A DNA stretch of 64,000 nt from Petrosia ficiformis (Eukaryota > Porifera > Demospongiae > Haplosclerida > Petrosiidae). Under the pieces are notes generated by a model. That model searched no databases. It was not told the DNA's origin and saw only the letters and a program-made list of their open reading frames with translations. The stretch's first letter is position 1. Every line of letters begins with the position of its first letter. The stretch spans positions 3,907,741-3,971,740 of the forward strand of contig OX345645.1 of the NCBI GenBank assembly GCA_947044365.1. The letters run 5' to 3'. Shown here piece by piece: positions 37,901 to 47,500 of the stretch. Made by a program: the position numbers and the translations under genes.

Positions 37901-40900
37901 ATGTGTATGTACATGTATGTATGTATGTATGTATGTATGTATGTATGAATGTATGTATGTATGTATGTATGTATATGTATGTATGTATGTATGAACTATG
38001 TATGTATATATGTGTATACATGTGTATATAAAGTTATATTACATACATCATCAATACATTACTATTCATAGTTGCTACCAGTCACATCATCTAAAACAAA
38101 TGTTAATTTAATTGACAAATCCCCAACTCCTGAACGAATTGAAGAGGAGACATCATCAGCGGATGTAACAAACACCTCCTCATCTACTTCATTAGATCCT
38201 ATTACTAAACATGACGAGATTAACGAGTTCTTTGAACTGGAACAAACTGGTTCTAAAAAGGTTTGTAACAGTTACCCTGTTTATCGCAAAACCCTGAGTT
38301 TAAGTAGTACTGAAGATTCACCACTTTGTGAGAGAAAGCTCGTTCAAAATTTTGAAGAGGGAAGTACTAAAACAGAAGACAGACTGGAGCGCGAGGAAAA
38401 TGGAAAAAGAACTATTGAACGTTCTCATACAATTAGCACACCTAGTAGATATACAGATATATCTTCATTTGTTAATAATACAAAGTCTTCTCCAACGAGC
38501 ATTCATCAGACTAAAGGAAGTATCGCTGCTGAACAAACTGATGCCAGTATCAGAGAATATATCGCTATGTTGAAGGCCAGAGGTCACAAAAGAACCACAA
38601 GTGCTCCAATACCATCATCGCCTCCTTCTTCTTCTAATATGAGAGCTTATAAATTTCCGAAAGATGATGAAGATAAAGAAGAGAAAGATGAAGCTGGTGA
38701 TGATATTCAAGAGGGATCAATCAGCTCAGGAGGAAGAATGAGGTACATGTACATGTATATTAGTATTGGAAAATGATACCAAATTTTAATATCATTGGCA
38801 ATATTGGCTTTAGTAGGAATTGTTTCTTGATTTCATTAGTAAATAGAATCATAATTATTGTACTATTATTTGATAGTATCATTTAAAATGCCATCAAATA
38901 CATTTACCTCATAAGTAATAACAGGTTGTAACATCATTTTGGCAATACCTGTGTGTAACAAACAAGTAATTATTGGTATGAGGAGTGTCCAACCTTAGAA
39001 CACAGACTTTATAAGTTTTTTTCACAAAACTTCCATATAAAGAATTTTGTTTGGGTAGTGCTATGCCAACAGGCAGGTCACTCTTAAGTGGCTGATGAAT
39101 AGATACTGTATACCCCTAAATTTTTGTGGGCTATATATTTCGCGTTTTTCGCCAAAACTGACAGAACGTGATAATTTTATTTGTGAAAATAATGATTACA
39201 CCCACAATATGTGAGCATTTTCGGTGAATGAGCATAAAATAGTTGAATATCGTAAAATGTGAAACTTTACCCTTAAAAGGTTATATTTTAAAACACTCCT
39301 CCATACATACCTGTATGATAATGGTACTTAAATCGTACAATTTGAGTTTTCAGCTCCTTCTTGCCTGTTAGTATGAAACTATGAATCTATTGCAGTAATA
39401 AAAGCAGTGACTATCCCACAATACTGTAAAAAGTGCTGTTTAAGAAACCATAGAGATTTGTAATGTATTTTTGTTTTCATTTTTTTCTACACATGTAGTT
39501 CTTCATATGAAGTGAATCATGGAGATCCATTTATTGTTCCGTACTTAAGTCCAATAGTTCTTCGTAAAGAACTCGAGTCCCTATTAACTCAGGGGAAAGC
39601 AACGATATTAAATTCAGAAAATTTCACACTTGAAAAGCCAATTCTATATTGGAACTTGGTATGGTATTTCACAAGATTGCATTTGCCAACTTATCTCCCA
39701 CTTCTGACATTACGTAGAGTCATTAAAGAATATCCAAACCTCAAAAAGGTAGGAAGTCAATTTTATAATTAAAAAATTTCAGTACTTAAGCTTATCAAAT
39801 GTGGACTTTAAATACATATTATCACTTGCCCGACACATTCGGGACCCAAAGAGATTTCAAGTTCTCATTGGCTTTCTTGACATCCACTAAACAGTCTTTT
39901 GTAGTCACTGGACCTATAATAATTTTCCAGATATTTTTGAGGCAACTTAATGAACATTTAGTATCATTCAATACCATAGTTCGTTTGTAAACCAGCTCTC
40001 TCCATCTCAAATGCTCCTCTTTTAAACCCTTCTACATCTCTCTTCTCTAATCTCTTTTTCATCTCTCGTAGCAAGGAGTACGAATGCAAGTTGAGACACT
40101 ATGGGATAATAAATTTTCTGGAATGAGAGATCCATTATATATGATATGGTTGGGAAAATGTGAGTATCAAGTTACTATTAATAGATCATGATTACATAGT
40201 TCATATGCTACTATCCTGTGTTACTATTAATAGATCATGATTATAGCTTGTATGTACCTCATTTGATGCTATTAATAGATTATGAACTCATAATTATACT
40301 TCTATTTATAGATCTGTGCTGCTATTAATAGCTCATCTGTTACTATTAATAGCTTAATGCTACTATTAATAGCTCATCTGTTACTATTAATAACTTAATG
40401 AGCTCATCTTTTACTATTAATAGCTTAATGCTACTATTAATAGCTCATCTGTTACTATTAATAGCTTAATGCTACTATTAATAGCTCATCTGTTACTATT
40501 AATAACTTAATGCTACTATTAATAGCTTATCTGTTACTATTAATAACTTAATGCTACTATTAATAGCTTATTTGTTACTATTAATAACTTAATGCTACTA
40601 TTACTAGCTCATCTTTAATAGCTTAATGCTACTATTAATAGATGAGAATTCACATTTTATGCCTGAAGAATTCATGGGATGATTTATTTACAATTGTATT
40701 ATTATACCTAACTTTTGATTTTATTTAGCTCCGAGTGTAATGCAAATGCCCTCCATGGACAGCATAAGAAGACTTAATCGAAGAGATTCAACATTGTATG
40801 TCAATTGATATTCCATCCAATGTCTATCAGCTCTATCCATCTATCTGATTCTCTTCATGTATCTTTCTAACCATCCATTGATCCATCCTTCTATTCACAG

Positions 40901-42659
40901 ACAGCTACAACCTCTTGTTGCTCGGATGCAATGTGGCGACATGCAGTTTGTTTTATGTAGTCTGTTAGCTGATAGGCAGGAAGAAAGAGGTATATCTCAT
41001 AGGAGTACATACAGACAACTTCTATTTTTAAAATGTCTGTTAAACCCAAATACATTTGATATAGGTATGATAATTACAACATTATATATCCATCTATCTA
41101 TGTGTCATATATTCTTCATTCACAAAATTGACTGTTTGGAAGAAAGAACATTTTAATCAACACTCATGTTCAGCTAATGAAATTTAGTATCCAAGATAAT
41201 CAACTTCTTAGATACCATGTTTCAATGGCTTCCAGGTTTTAATTAAGTGCAAGCATTTGATTTCCTCTTCCAAATTGTAAATTTAAAACATTATTCATTA
41301 CTCTGTCCAATCTATCAATGTACCATCAGTTCATTCGTCCATTAATTCACTTGCCCATTTATCAATGTACCATCAGTTCATTCATCCATTGATCCACTTG
41401 TCCATTAATCAATGTACCATCAGTTCATTCGTCCATTAATTCACTTGCCCATTTATCAATGTACCATCAGTTCATTCATCCATTGATCCACTTGTCCATT
41501 AATCAATGTATCATCAGTTTATTCGTCCATTAATTCACTTGCCCATTTATCAATGTACCATCAGTTCATTCATCCATTGATCCACTTGTCCATTAATCAA
41601 TGTACCATCAGTTCATTCGTCCATTAATTCACTTGCCCATTTATCAATGTACCATCAGTTCATTCATCCATTGATCCACTTGTCCATTAATCAATGTACC
41701 ATCAGTTCATTCGTCCATTAATTCACTTGCCCATTTATCAATGTACCATCAGTTCATTCATCCATTGATCCACTTGTCCATTAATCAATGTACCATCAGT
41801 TCATTCGTCCATTAATTCACTTGCCCATTTATCAATGTACCATCAGTTCATTCATCCATTGATCCACTTGTCCATTAATCAATGTACCATCAGTTCATTC
41901 GTCCATTAATTCACTTGCCCATTTATCAATGTACCATCAATTCATTCATCCATTGATCCACTTGTCCATTAATCAATGTACCATCAGTTCATTCATCCAT
42001 TAATTCACTTGCCCATTTATCAATGTACCATCAATTCATTCATCCATTGATCCACTTGTCCATTAATCAATGTACCATCAGTTCATTCGTCCATTAATTC
42101 ACTTGCCCATTTATCAATGTACCATCAGTTCATTCATCCATTGATCCACTTGTCCATTAATCAATGTACCATCAGTTCATTCGTCCATTAATTCACTTGC
42201 CATTAATCAATGTACCATCAGTTCATTCATCCATTGATCCACTTGCTTTTATCAATGTACCATCAGTGCATTCATCCATTAATTCACTTCCCCATACATC
42301 AATCTCCATTAGTTGTCTCGCGCTATATATATATATTATACTAACATAGTATTCAGAACATATCTACTGTGCAGAAATCTAAAAATTGAAATCTATTCAT
42401 GTATCCGTCTATTCATTCATCAATTAATCCATTCATTCGTTCATTTATCCATATATCCATTCATACACCCATTCATATATCATTTATCCTTCAATCTTTC
42501 TTTCTTTAAAATTGGTCAGACCTGTTTGACAGGGAATATCAGCTGTGCCTACAAAGGTTACCAAAAGAGTTAGCAGTTCAATTACAGTCTTGGGACTATC
42601 CTCCATCAGCGAAAGCTTCCAATTGTAGGAAAGATTTCGGGCTTTTAAAAGTATTTTGA
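23136..42659 (+). CDS. DENND4: DENND4-like Rab GEF (26 exons, 1515 aa)
   Basis: Exons: 23136-23332, 23722-23841, 24102-24294, 26433-26556, 27477-27646, 28405-28503, 28687-28817, 28996-29118, 29695-29897, 30455-30536, 30731-30776, 31158-31212, 31279-31352, 31436-31503, 32310-32526, 32984-33036, 33104-33175, 33924-34080, 35867-36052, 36412-37209, 38072-38742, 39499-39748, 40072-40159, 40729-40795, 40901-41064, 42520-42659. They total 4548 nt with consistent phases. An MABP-type N-terminus (about 1-200) is followed by uDENN ([16 protein letters not shown]), cDENN ([26 protein letters not shown]) and dDENN (about 560-640; FVEQRSF, LVFFDEC). A PPR-like repeat follows near 791-840 ([16 protein letters not shown]), then CxxC pairs near 1010-1045, then the family C-terminus ([23 protein letters not shown]). 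Family members (Drosophila Crag, human DENND4A-C) activate Rab10 and related Rabs in polarised membrane traffic. An in-frame TGA 18 nt upstream supports the start. The orthologue A/B/C split is vertebrate-specific, so no letter is given. Confidence 0.92.
23386..23466 (+). repeat. tRNA-like (SINE head?) sequence in DENND4 intron 1
   Basis: TAGCTTAGTGGTGAAGC resembles a Pol III A box and forms a D-arm-like GCTT/AAGC stem. AGTTCGATTCC ~35 nt later matches a B box. The acceptor and T stems do not pair properly, so this is not a functional tRNA. A tRNA-derived SINE or a decayed tRNA copy fits best. Confidence 0.4.
23556..23705. mobile_element. Shortened copy of the same MITE family, next to DENND4 exon 2
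   Basis: It starts TAAGTCTGTTCACATC, has GTCATAAGATTAATACATGA in the middle and ends TTTTTCTGAGGTCATGGTG, with the order of blocks matching the 52.7-kb copy. It ends ~17 nt before the exon 2 acceptor. Confidence 0.5.
25574..25729. mobile_element. Tigger-like MITE, 156 bp
   Basis: The inverted ends AGTGGAGCCTCTCTATTCTG (25575 on) and CAGAATAGGGAGGCTCCACT (to 25728) pair with one mismatch. TA flanks both sides. Internal GAGGACA/TGTCC repeats are also inverted. It lies in DENND4 intron 3. Confidence 0.8.
26826..26999. mobile_element. Foldback MITE in DENND4 intron 4
   Basis: The two halves are inverted copies over ~80 bp: TTATAACACACTT..., AATGTAGCAC..., GGTCAATAAAGGT and TTTACATAA appear in order on each arm. 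The loop is very short. The element is non-coding. Confidence 0.75.
27861..28310. repeat. 90-bp tandem repeat, 5 copies (DENND4 intron 5)
   Basis: ATTAACTAAAGGGTCTGAG recurs at ~27862, 27952, 28042, 28132 and 28222. Copies are nearly identical, and the last unit has a ~10-bp deletion. A partial sixth unit starts at ~28302. Confidence 0.9.
29325..29694. repeat. 79-bp tandem repeat, 5 copies, including a splice acceptor
   Basis: CATCTCATATCATCACAGTG starts at 29325, 29404, 29483, 29562 and 29641, exactly 79 bp apart. The final copy ends in CATGTCTCAG, the acceptor of DENND4 exon 9. Earlier copies carry CATGTATCAG at the equivalent place. Open frames across it arise from the repeat and are not a protein. 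Confidence 0.92.
29945..30315. repeat. CTGTCTGTCT-type minisatellite (DENND4 intron 9)
   Basis: Irregular repeats of CTGTCTGTCTCTATCTGACT with CCCTGT spacers fill ~370 bp. On the plus strand it is pyrimidine-rich. Confidence 0.85.
31822..32236. mobile_element. Foldback element in DENND4 intron 14
   Basis: The left arm AAAATTGAAACTGATCGTTA and the right arm (reverse complement AAAATTGAAACTGATAGTTA) continue to match for ~75 bp through GGAATTGTAGTCCA and TTCAACTTACT. It is ~415 bp long with no coding frame. Confidence 0.7.
32600..32965. repeat. AT-rich tandem repeat (TATACTATTAGTA motif)
   Basis: Many irregular copies of TATACTAATAGTATACTA, largely palindromic, fill DENND4 intron 15. They end ~20 nt before the exon 16 acceptor. 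Confidence 0.8.
33268..33525. mobile_element. MITE family copy in DENND4 intron 17
   Basis: AAGTTTATAACTTTAGTTTG, AATTTCAATCCGTTGCTTCG and TTATCACATCCTA blocks follow in the same order and orientation as in the copy at 56.4 kb. Confidence 0.5.
34110..34570. repeat. ~125-bp tandem repeat built on AGTTAACTA
   Basis: About three long units share TTTTAGTTAACTAAACTATA and AGCATGTTTTGGTTACTAAA. The motif decays at the right and reappears at about 35210-35400. All of it is in DENND4 intron 18. Confidence 0.75.
36170..36405. repeat. (CCAT)n microsatellite before DENND4 exon 20
   Basis: CCATCCATCCAT runs, with TCTA and TTCA variants, lead directly into the exon 20 acceptor. Translated, they read as Ser/Ile/His/Pro repeats and are intronic. 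Confidence 0.9.
37210..37460. repeat. (GTAT)n microsatellite starting at the exon 20 donor
   Basis: The exon 20 donor GTATGCATGTATGT is the first unit of the run. A second block of the same repeat follows the inserted MITE at about 37795-38020. Confidence 0.9.
37471..37783. mobile_element. CpG-dense MITE with 27-bp perfect inverted ends
   Basis: The left end CAGTACATATCAGATGCAAC (37471 on) is matched exactly by the reverse complement of the right end (to 37783) for 27 bp. TA duplications lie at 37469-37470 and 37784-37785, and a CAGT start fits Tc1/mariner-type elements. The 313-bp interior is packed with CpG: about a dozen ACGCGT sites, many as TACGCGTTCG, plus a CGCGCGCG run. No ORF is meaningful. 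It sits inside a (GTAT)n tract in DENND4 intron 20. Confidence 0.85.
40160..40650. repeat. TACTATTAATAGCT minisatellite (DENND4 intron 23)
   Basis: Alternating TTACTATTAATAGCTTAATG and CTACTATTAATAGCTCATCTG half-units of ~20 bp are repeated about 20 times. Confidence 0.85.
41316..42290. repeat. Dimeric 47-bp minisatellite (DENND4 intron 25)
   Basis: Two monomer types alternate strictly. Both start CAATGTACCATCAGTTCATT; one continues CGTCCATTAATTCACTTGCC, the other CATCCATTGATCCACTTGTC. The pair makes a 94-bp higher-order unit repeated about ten times, with shortened units at the right end. Confidence 0.9.
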
Positions 42660-42731
42660 AAACATTAGATCATTAATTCCTTCATCACTTTATATCTATT
42701 ATTTTACATTGTGATGAATTAATTATGCAGA

Positions 42732-42737
42732 AATAAA
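42732..42737 (+). terminator. Probable DENND4 polyadenylation signal
   Basis: AATAAA lies 73 nt after the DENND4 stop codon, the first such hexamer downstream. Confidence 0.55.
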
Positions 42738-43440
42738 ATCTCACAAATGAACATAACTCTGTGTACATGCTTGATGCTCCTGTCCAGATGGTTACTGTAA
42801 CTCTGCATGTGCCTTAGAACTAGTTGCATGTCTTGTGAGGCTGAACTACTGATCTATAATTAAACTGTGTTGTTACAAGGATAGTTAACATATACAGTTG
42901 CTCTTCATATAACCATCACAGCATTACATCATTCTAGCCAGAGTGGGGTTTAGTGTGGTTTTCTATTTATAGTACAGATATATATTCTAGCCAGAGTGGG
43001 GTTTAGTGTGGTTTTGTATTTATAGTACGAACATTCTAGCCAGAGTGGGGTTTGGTGTGCTTTTCTATTTATAGTACAGATATTTATTCTAGCCAGAGTA
43101 GAGTTTGGTGTGGTTTTGTATTTATAGTACAGATATTTATTCTAGCCAGAGTGGGGTTTGGTGTGGTTTTCTATTTATAGTACAGATATATATTCTAGCC
43201 AGAGTGGGGTTTGGTGTGGTTTTGTATTTATAGTACAGATATTTATTCTAGCCAGAGTGGGGTTTGGTGTAGTTTTCTATTTATAGTACAGATATTTATT
43301 CTAGCCAGAGTGGGGCTTGGTGTGGTTTTCTATTTATAGTACAGATATATATTCTAGCCAGAGTGGGGTTTGGTGGGTTTTCTATTTATAGTACGAACAT
43401 TCTAGCCAGAGTGGGTTTTGGTGTGGCTATCTATTTATAG

Positions 43441-43786
43441 TAGGGATGTGCGATACAACTAAATAATAGTATTGCATATTGCTGCCAAAAATATCACGAT
43501 ATGATACAGTATGACGATATTTGAAATAATATTGAAACACTTATAAAAAGTAAATAAATGTCCTATTTGGATGTATTTGTCAAGAAATGGTAAAAGAAAT
43601 CAATGAAAGTTATGCTCACTAGCTTTTTATAATTATTTTTAGGTATCAAATTACACAAATTAGAAAAACCATGTTTACTAAACTGTCCATTCCAGTGTAT
43701 CGATACACCCAAAAGCTAATATTGTATCACGATATTGAACGAAAATATCGATATTTCGATATATCGATACGTATCGCACATCACTA
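43441..43786. mobile_element. hAT-like MITE inserted in the satellite, copy 1
   Basis: The ends TAGGGATGTGCGATAC and (reverse complement of the right end) TAGTGATGTGCGATAC are inverted. The element is flanked by an 8-bp duplication ATTTATAG (43433-43440 and 43787-43794), taken from the satellite unit, which fits the hAT superfamily. Subterminal CGATA/TATCG motifs are dense. It is 346 bp with no transposase. Confidence 0.85.
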
Positions 43787-44160
43787 ATTTATAGTACAGA
43801 TATATATTCTAGCCAGAGTAGGTTTTGGTGTGGTTTTGTATTTATAGTACAGATATTCATTCTAGCCAGAGTGGGGTTTGGTGTGGTTTTCTATTTATAG
43901 TACAGATATATACTCTAGCCAGAGTAGGTTTTGGTGTGGTTTTGTATTTATAGTACAGATATTTATTCTAGCCAGAGTGGGGTTTGGTGTGCTTTTCTAT
44001 TTATAGTACAGATATTTATTCTAGCCAGAGTGGGGCTTGGTGTGGTTTTCTATTTATAGTACAGATATATATTCTAGCCAGAGTGGGGTTTGGTGGGTTT
44101 TCTATATATAGTACAAACATTCTAGCCAGAGTGGGTTTTGGTGTGGCTATCTATTTATAG

Positions 44161-44506
44161 TAGGGATGTGCGATACAACTAAATAATAGTATTGCATATT
44201 GCTGCCAAAAATATCACGATATGATACAGTATGACGATATTTGAAATAATATTGAAACACTTATAAAAAGTAAATAAATGTCCTATTTGGATGTATTTGT
44301 CAAGAAATGGTAAAAGAAATCAATGAAAGTTATGCTCACTAGCTTTTTATAATTATTTTTAGGTATCAAATTACACAAATTAGAAAAACCATGTTTACTA
44401 AACTGTCCATTCCAGTGTATCGATACACCCAAAAGCTAATATTGTATCACGATATTGAACGAAAATATCGATATTTCGATATATCGATACGTATCGCACA
44501 TCACTA
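44161..44506. mobile_element. hAT-like MITE, copy 2 (duplicated with its flanks)
   Basis: By eye it is identical to the copy 720 bp to the left, including the same ATTTATAG flanks and matching satellite units on both sides. It therefore arose by duplication of a satellite segment and not by a second insertion. Confidence 0.85.
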
Positions 44507-47500
44507 ATTTATAGTACAGATATATATTCTAGCCAGAGTAGGTTTTGGTGTGGTTTTGTATTTATAGTACAGATATTCATTCTACCCAGAGTGGGGTTTG
44601 GTGTGGTTTTCTATTTATAGTACAGATATATACTCTAGCCAGAGTAGGTTTTGGTGTGGTTTTGTATTTATAGTACAGATATTTATTCTAGCCAGAGTGG
44701 GGTTTGGTGTGGTTTTCTATTTATAATACAGATATATATTCTAGCCAGAGTAGGTTTTGGTGTGGTTTTGTATTTATAGTACAGATATATATTCTAGCCA
44801 CAGTGGGGTTTGGTGTGGTTTTCTATTTATAGTACAGATATATATTCTAGCTAGAGTGGGGTTTGGTGTGGTTTTCTATTTATAGTACAGATATTTAATT
44901 TATTCTAGCCAGAGTTGGGTTTGGTGTGGTTTTCTATTTATAGTACAGATATTTATTCTAGCCAGAGTGGGGTTTGGTGTTGTTTTCTATTTATAGTACA
45001 GATATTTATTCTAGCCAGAGTGGGCTTTGGTGTGGTTTTCTATTTATAGTATCAACATTCTAGCCAGAGTTGGGTTTGGTGTGGTTTTCTATTTATAGTA
45101 CAGATATATATTCTAGCCAGAGTAGGTTTTGGTGTGGTTTTGTATTTATAGTATCAACATTCTAGCCAGAGTGGGGTTTGGTGCATTTTCTCTTTATAGT
45201 ACGAACATTCTAGCCAGAGTGGGGTTTGGTGTGGTTTTCTATTTATAGTACAGATATTTATTCTAGCCAGAGTGGGGTTTGGTGTTGTTTTCTATTTATA
45301 GTACAGATATTTATTCTAGCCAGAGTGGGCTTTGGTGTGGTTTTCTATTTATAGTACAGATATTTATTCTAGCCAGAGTGGGGTTTGGTGTGGTTTTCTA
45401 TTTATAGTACAGATATTTATTCTAGCCAGAGTGGGGTTTGGTGTGGTTTTCTATTTATAGTACAGATATTTATTCTAACCAGAGTGGGGTTTGGGGTGGT
45501 TTTTTATTTATAGTACGAACAATCTAGCCAGAGTGGGGTTTGGTGCGTTTACTATTTATAGTACAAACATTCTAGCCAGAGTGGGGTTTGGTGTGGTTTT
45601 CTATTTATAGTACAGATATTTATTCTAGCCAGAGTGGGGTTTGGTGTGGTTTTCTATTTATAGTACAGATATTTATTCTAGCCAGAGTAGGTTTTGGTGT
45701 GGTTTTGTATTTATAGTATCAACATTCTAGCCAGAGTGGGGTTTGGTGGGTTTTCTATTTATAGTACGAACATTCTAGCCAGAGTGGGGTTTGGTGTGGC
45801 TTTCTATTTATAGTACAGATATATATTCTAGCCAGAGTAGGTTTTGGTGTGGTTTTGTATTTATAGTACAGATATTTATTCTAGCCAGAGTGGGGTTTGG
45901 TGCATTTTCTATTTATAGTACGAACATTCTAGCCAGAGTGGGGTTTGGTGTGGTTTTGTATTTATAGTACGAACATTCTAGCCAGAGTGGGGTTTGGTGT
46001 GGTTTTCTATTAACTTTCTAGCCAGAGTGGGGTTTGGTGTGGTTTTCTATTTATAGTAGAGATATTTATTCTAGCCAGAGTGGGGTTTGGTGTGGTTTTC
46101 TATTTATAGTACGAACATTCTAGCCAGAGTAGGTTTTGGTGTGGTTTTGTATTTATAGTATCAACATTCTAGCCAGAGTGGGGTTTGGTGGGTTTTCTAT
46201 TTATAGTACGAACATTCTAGCCAGAGTGGGGTTTGGTGTGGCTTTCTATTTATAGTACAGATATATATTCTAGCCAGAGTGGGTTTTGGTGTGGTTTTGT
46301 ATTTATAGTACAGATATTTATTCTAGCCAGAGTAGGGTTTGGTGTGGTTTTGTATTTATAGTACGAACATTCTAGCCAGAGTGGAGTTTGGTGCGTTTTC
46401 TATTTATAGTACAGATATTTATTCTAGCCAGAGTGGGGTTTGGTGTGGTTTTCTATTTATAGTAAAAATATTTATTCTAGCCAGAGTGGGGTTTGGCGTG
46501 GTTTTCTATTTATAGTACAGATATTTATTCTAGCCAGAGTGGGCTTTGGTGTGGTTTACTATTTATAGTACAGATATTTATTCTAGCCAGAGTGGGGTTT
46601 GGTGTGGTTTTTTATTTATAGTACGAACATTCTAGCCAGAGTGGGGTTTGGTGCGTTTACTATTTATAGTACGAACATTCTAGCCAGAGTGGGGTTTGGT
46701 GTGGTTTTCTATTTATAGTACAGATATTTATTCTAGCCAGAGTAGGTTTTGGTGTGGTTTTGTATTTATAGTATCAACATTCTAGCCAGGGTGGGGTTTG
46801 GTGTGGCTTTCTATTTATAGTACGAACATTCTAGCCAGAGTGGGGTTTAGTGTGGTTTTCTATTAACATTCTAGCCAGAGTGGGGTTTGGTGTGGTTTTC
46901 TATTTATAGTACAGATATTTATTCTAGCCAGAGTGGGTTTGGTGTGGTTTTCTTTTTATAGTACAGATATTTATTCTAGCCAGAGTGGGGTTTGGTGTGG
47001 TGAAATATTTATAGTACAGATATTTATTCTAGCCAGAGTTGGGTTTTGTGTGGTTTTTTATTTATAGTACGAACATTCTAGCCAGAGTGGGGTTTGGTGC
47101 GTTTACTATTTATAGTACGAACATTCTAGCCAGAGTGGGGTTTGGTGTGGTTTTCTGTACAGATATATATTCTAGCCAGAGTGGGGTTTGGTGTGGTTTT
47201 CTATTTATAGTACGAACATTCTAGCCAGAGTGGGGTTTGGTGTGGTTTACTATTTATAGTACAGATATATATTCTAGCCAGAGTAGGTTTTGGTTTGGTT
47301 TTGTATTTATAGTACAGATATTTATTCTAGCCAGAGTAGGGTTTTGTGTGGTTTTGTATTTATAGTACGAACATTCTAGCCAGAATGGGGTTTGGTGCGT
47401 TTTCTATTTATAGTACAGATATTTATTCTAGCCAGAGTAGGTTTTGGTGTGGTTTTCTATTTATAGTACAGATATTTAATGTATTCTAGCCAGAGTGGGG

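Noticed and set aside
37209..38031. Met/Tyr/Val/Cys-rich frames
   Set aside because: They are translations of the (GTAT)n microsatellite.
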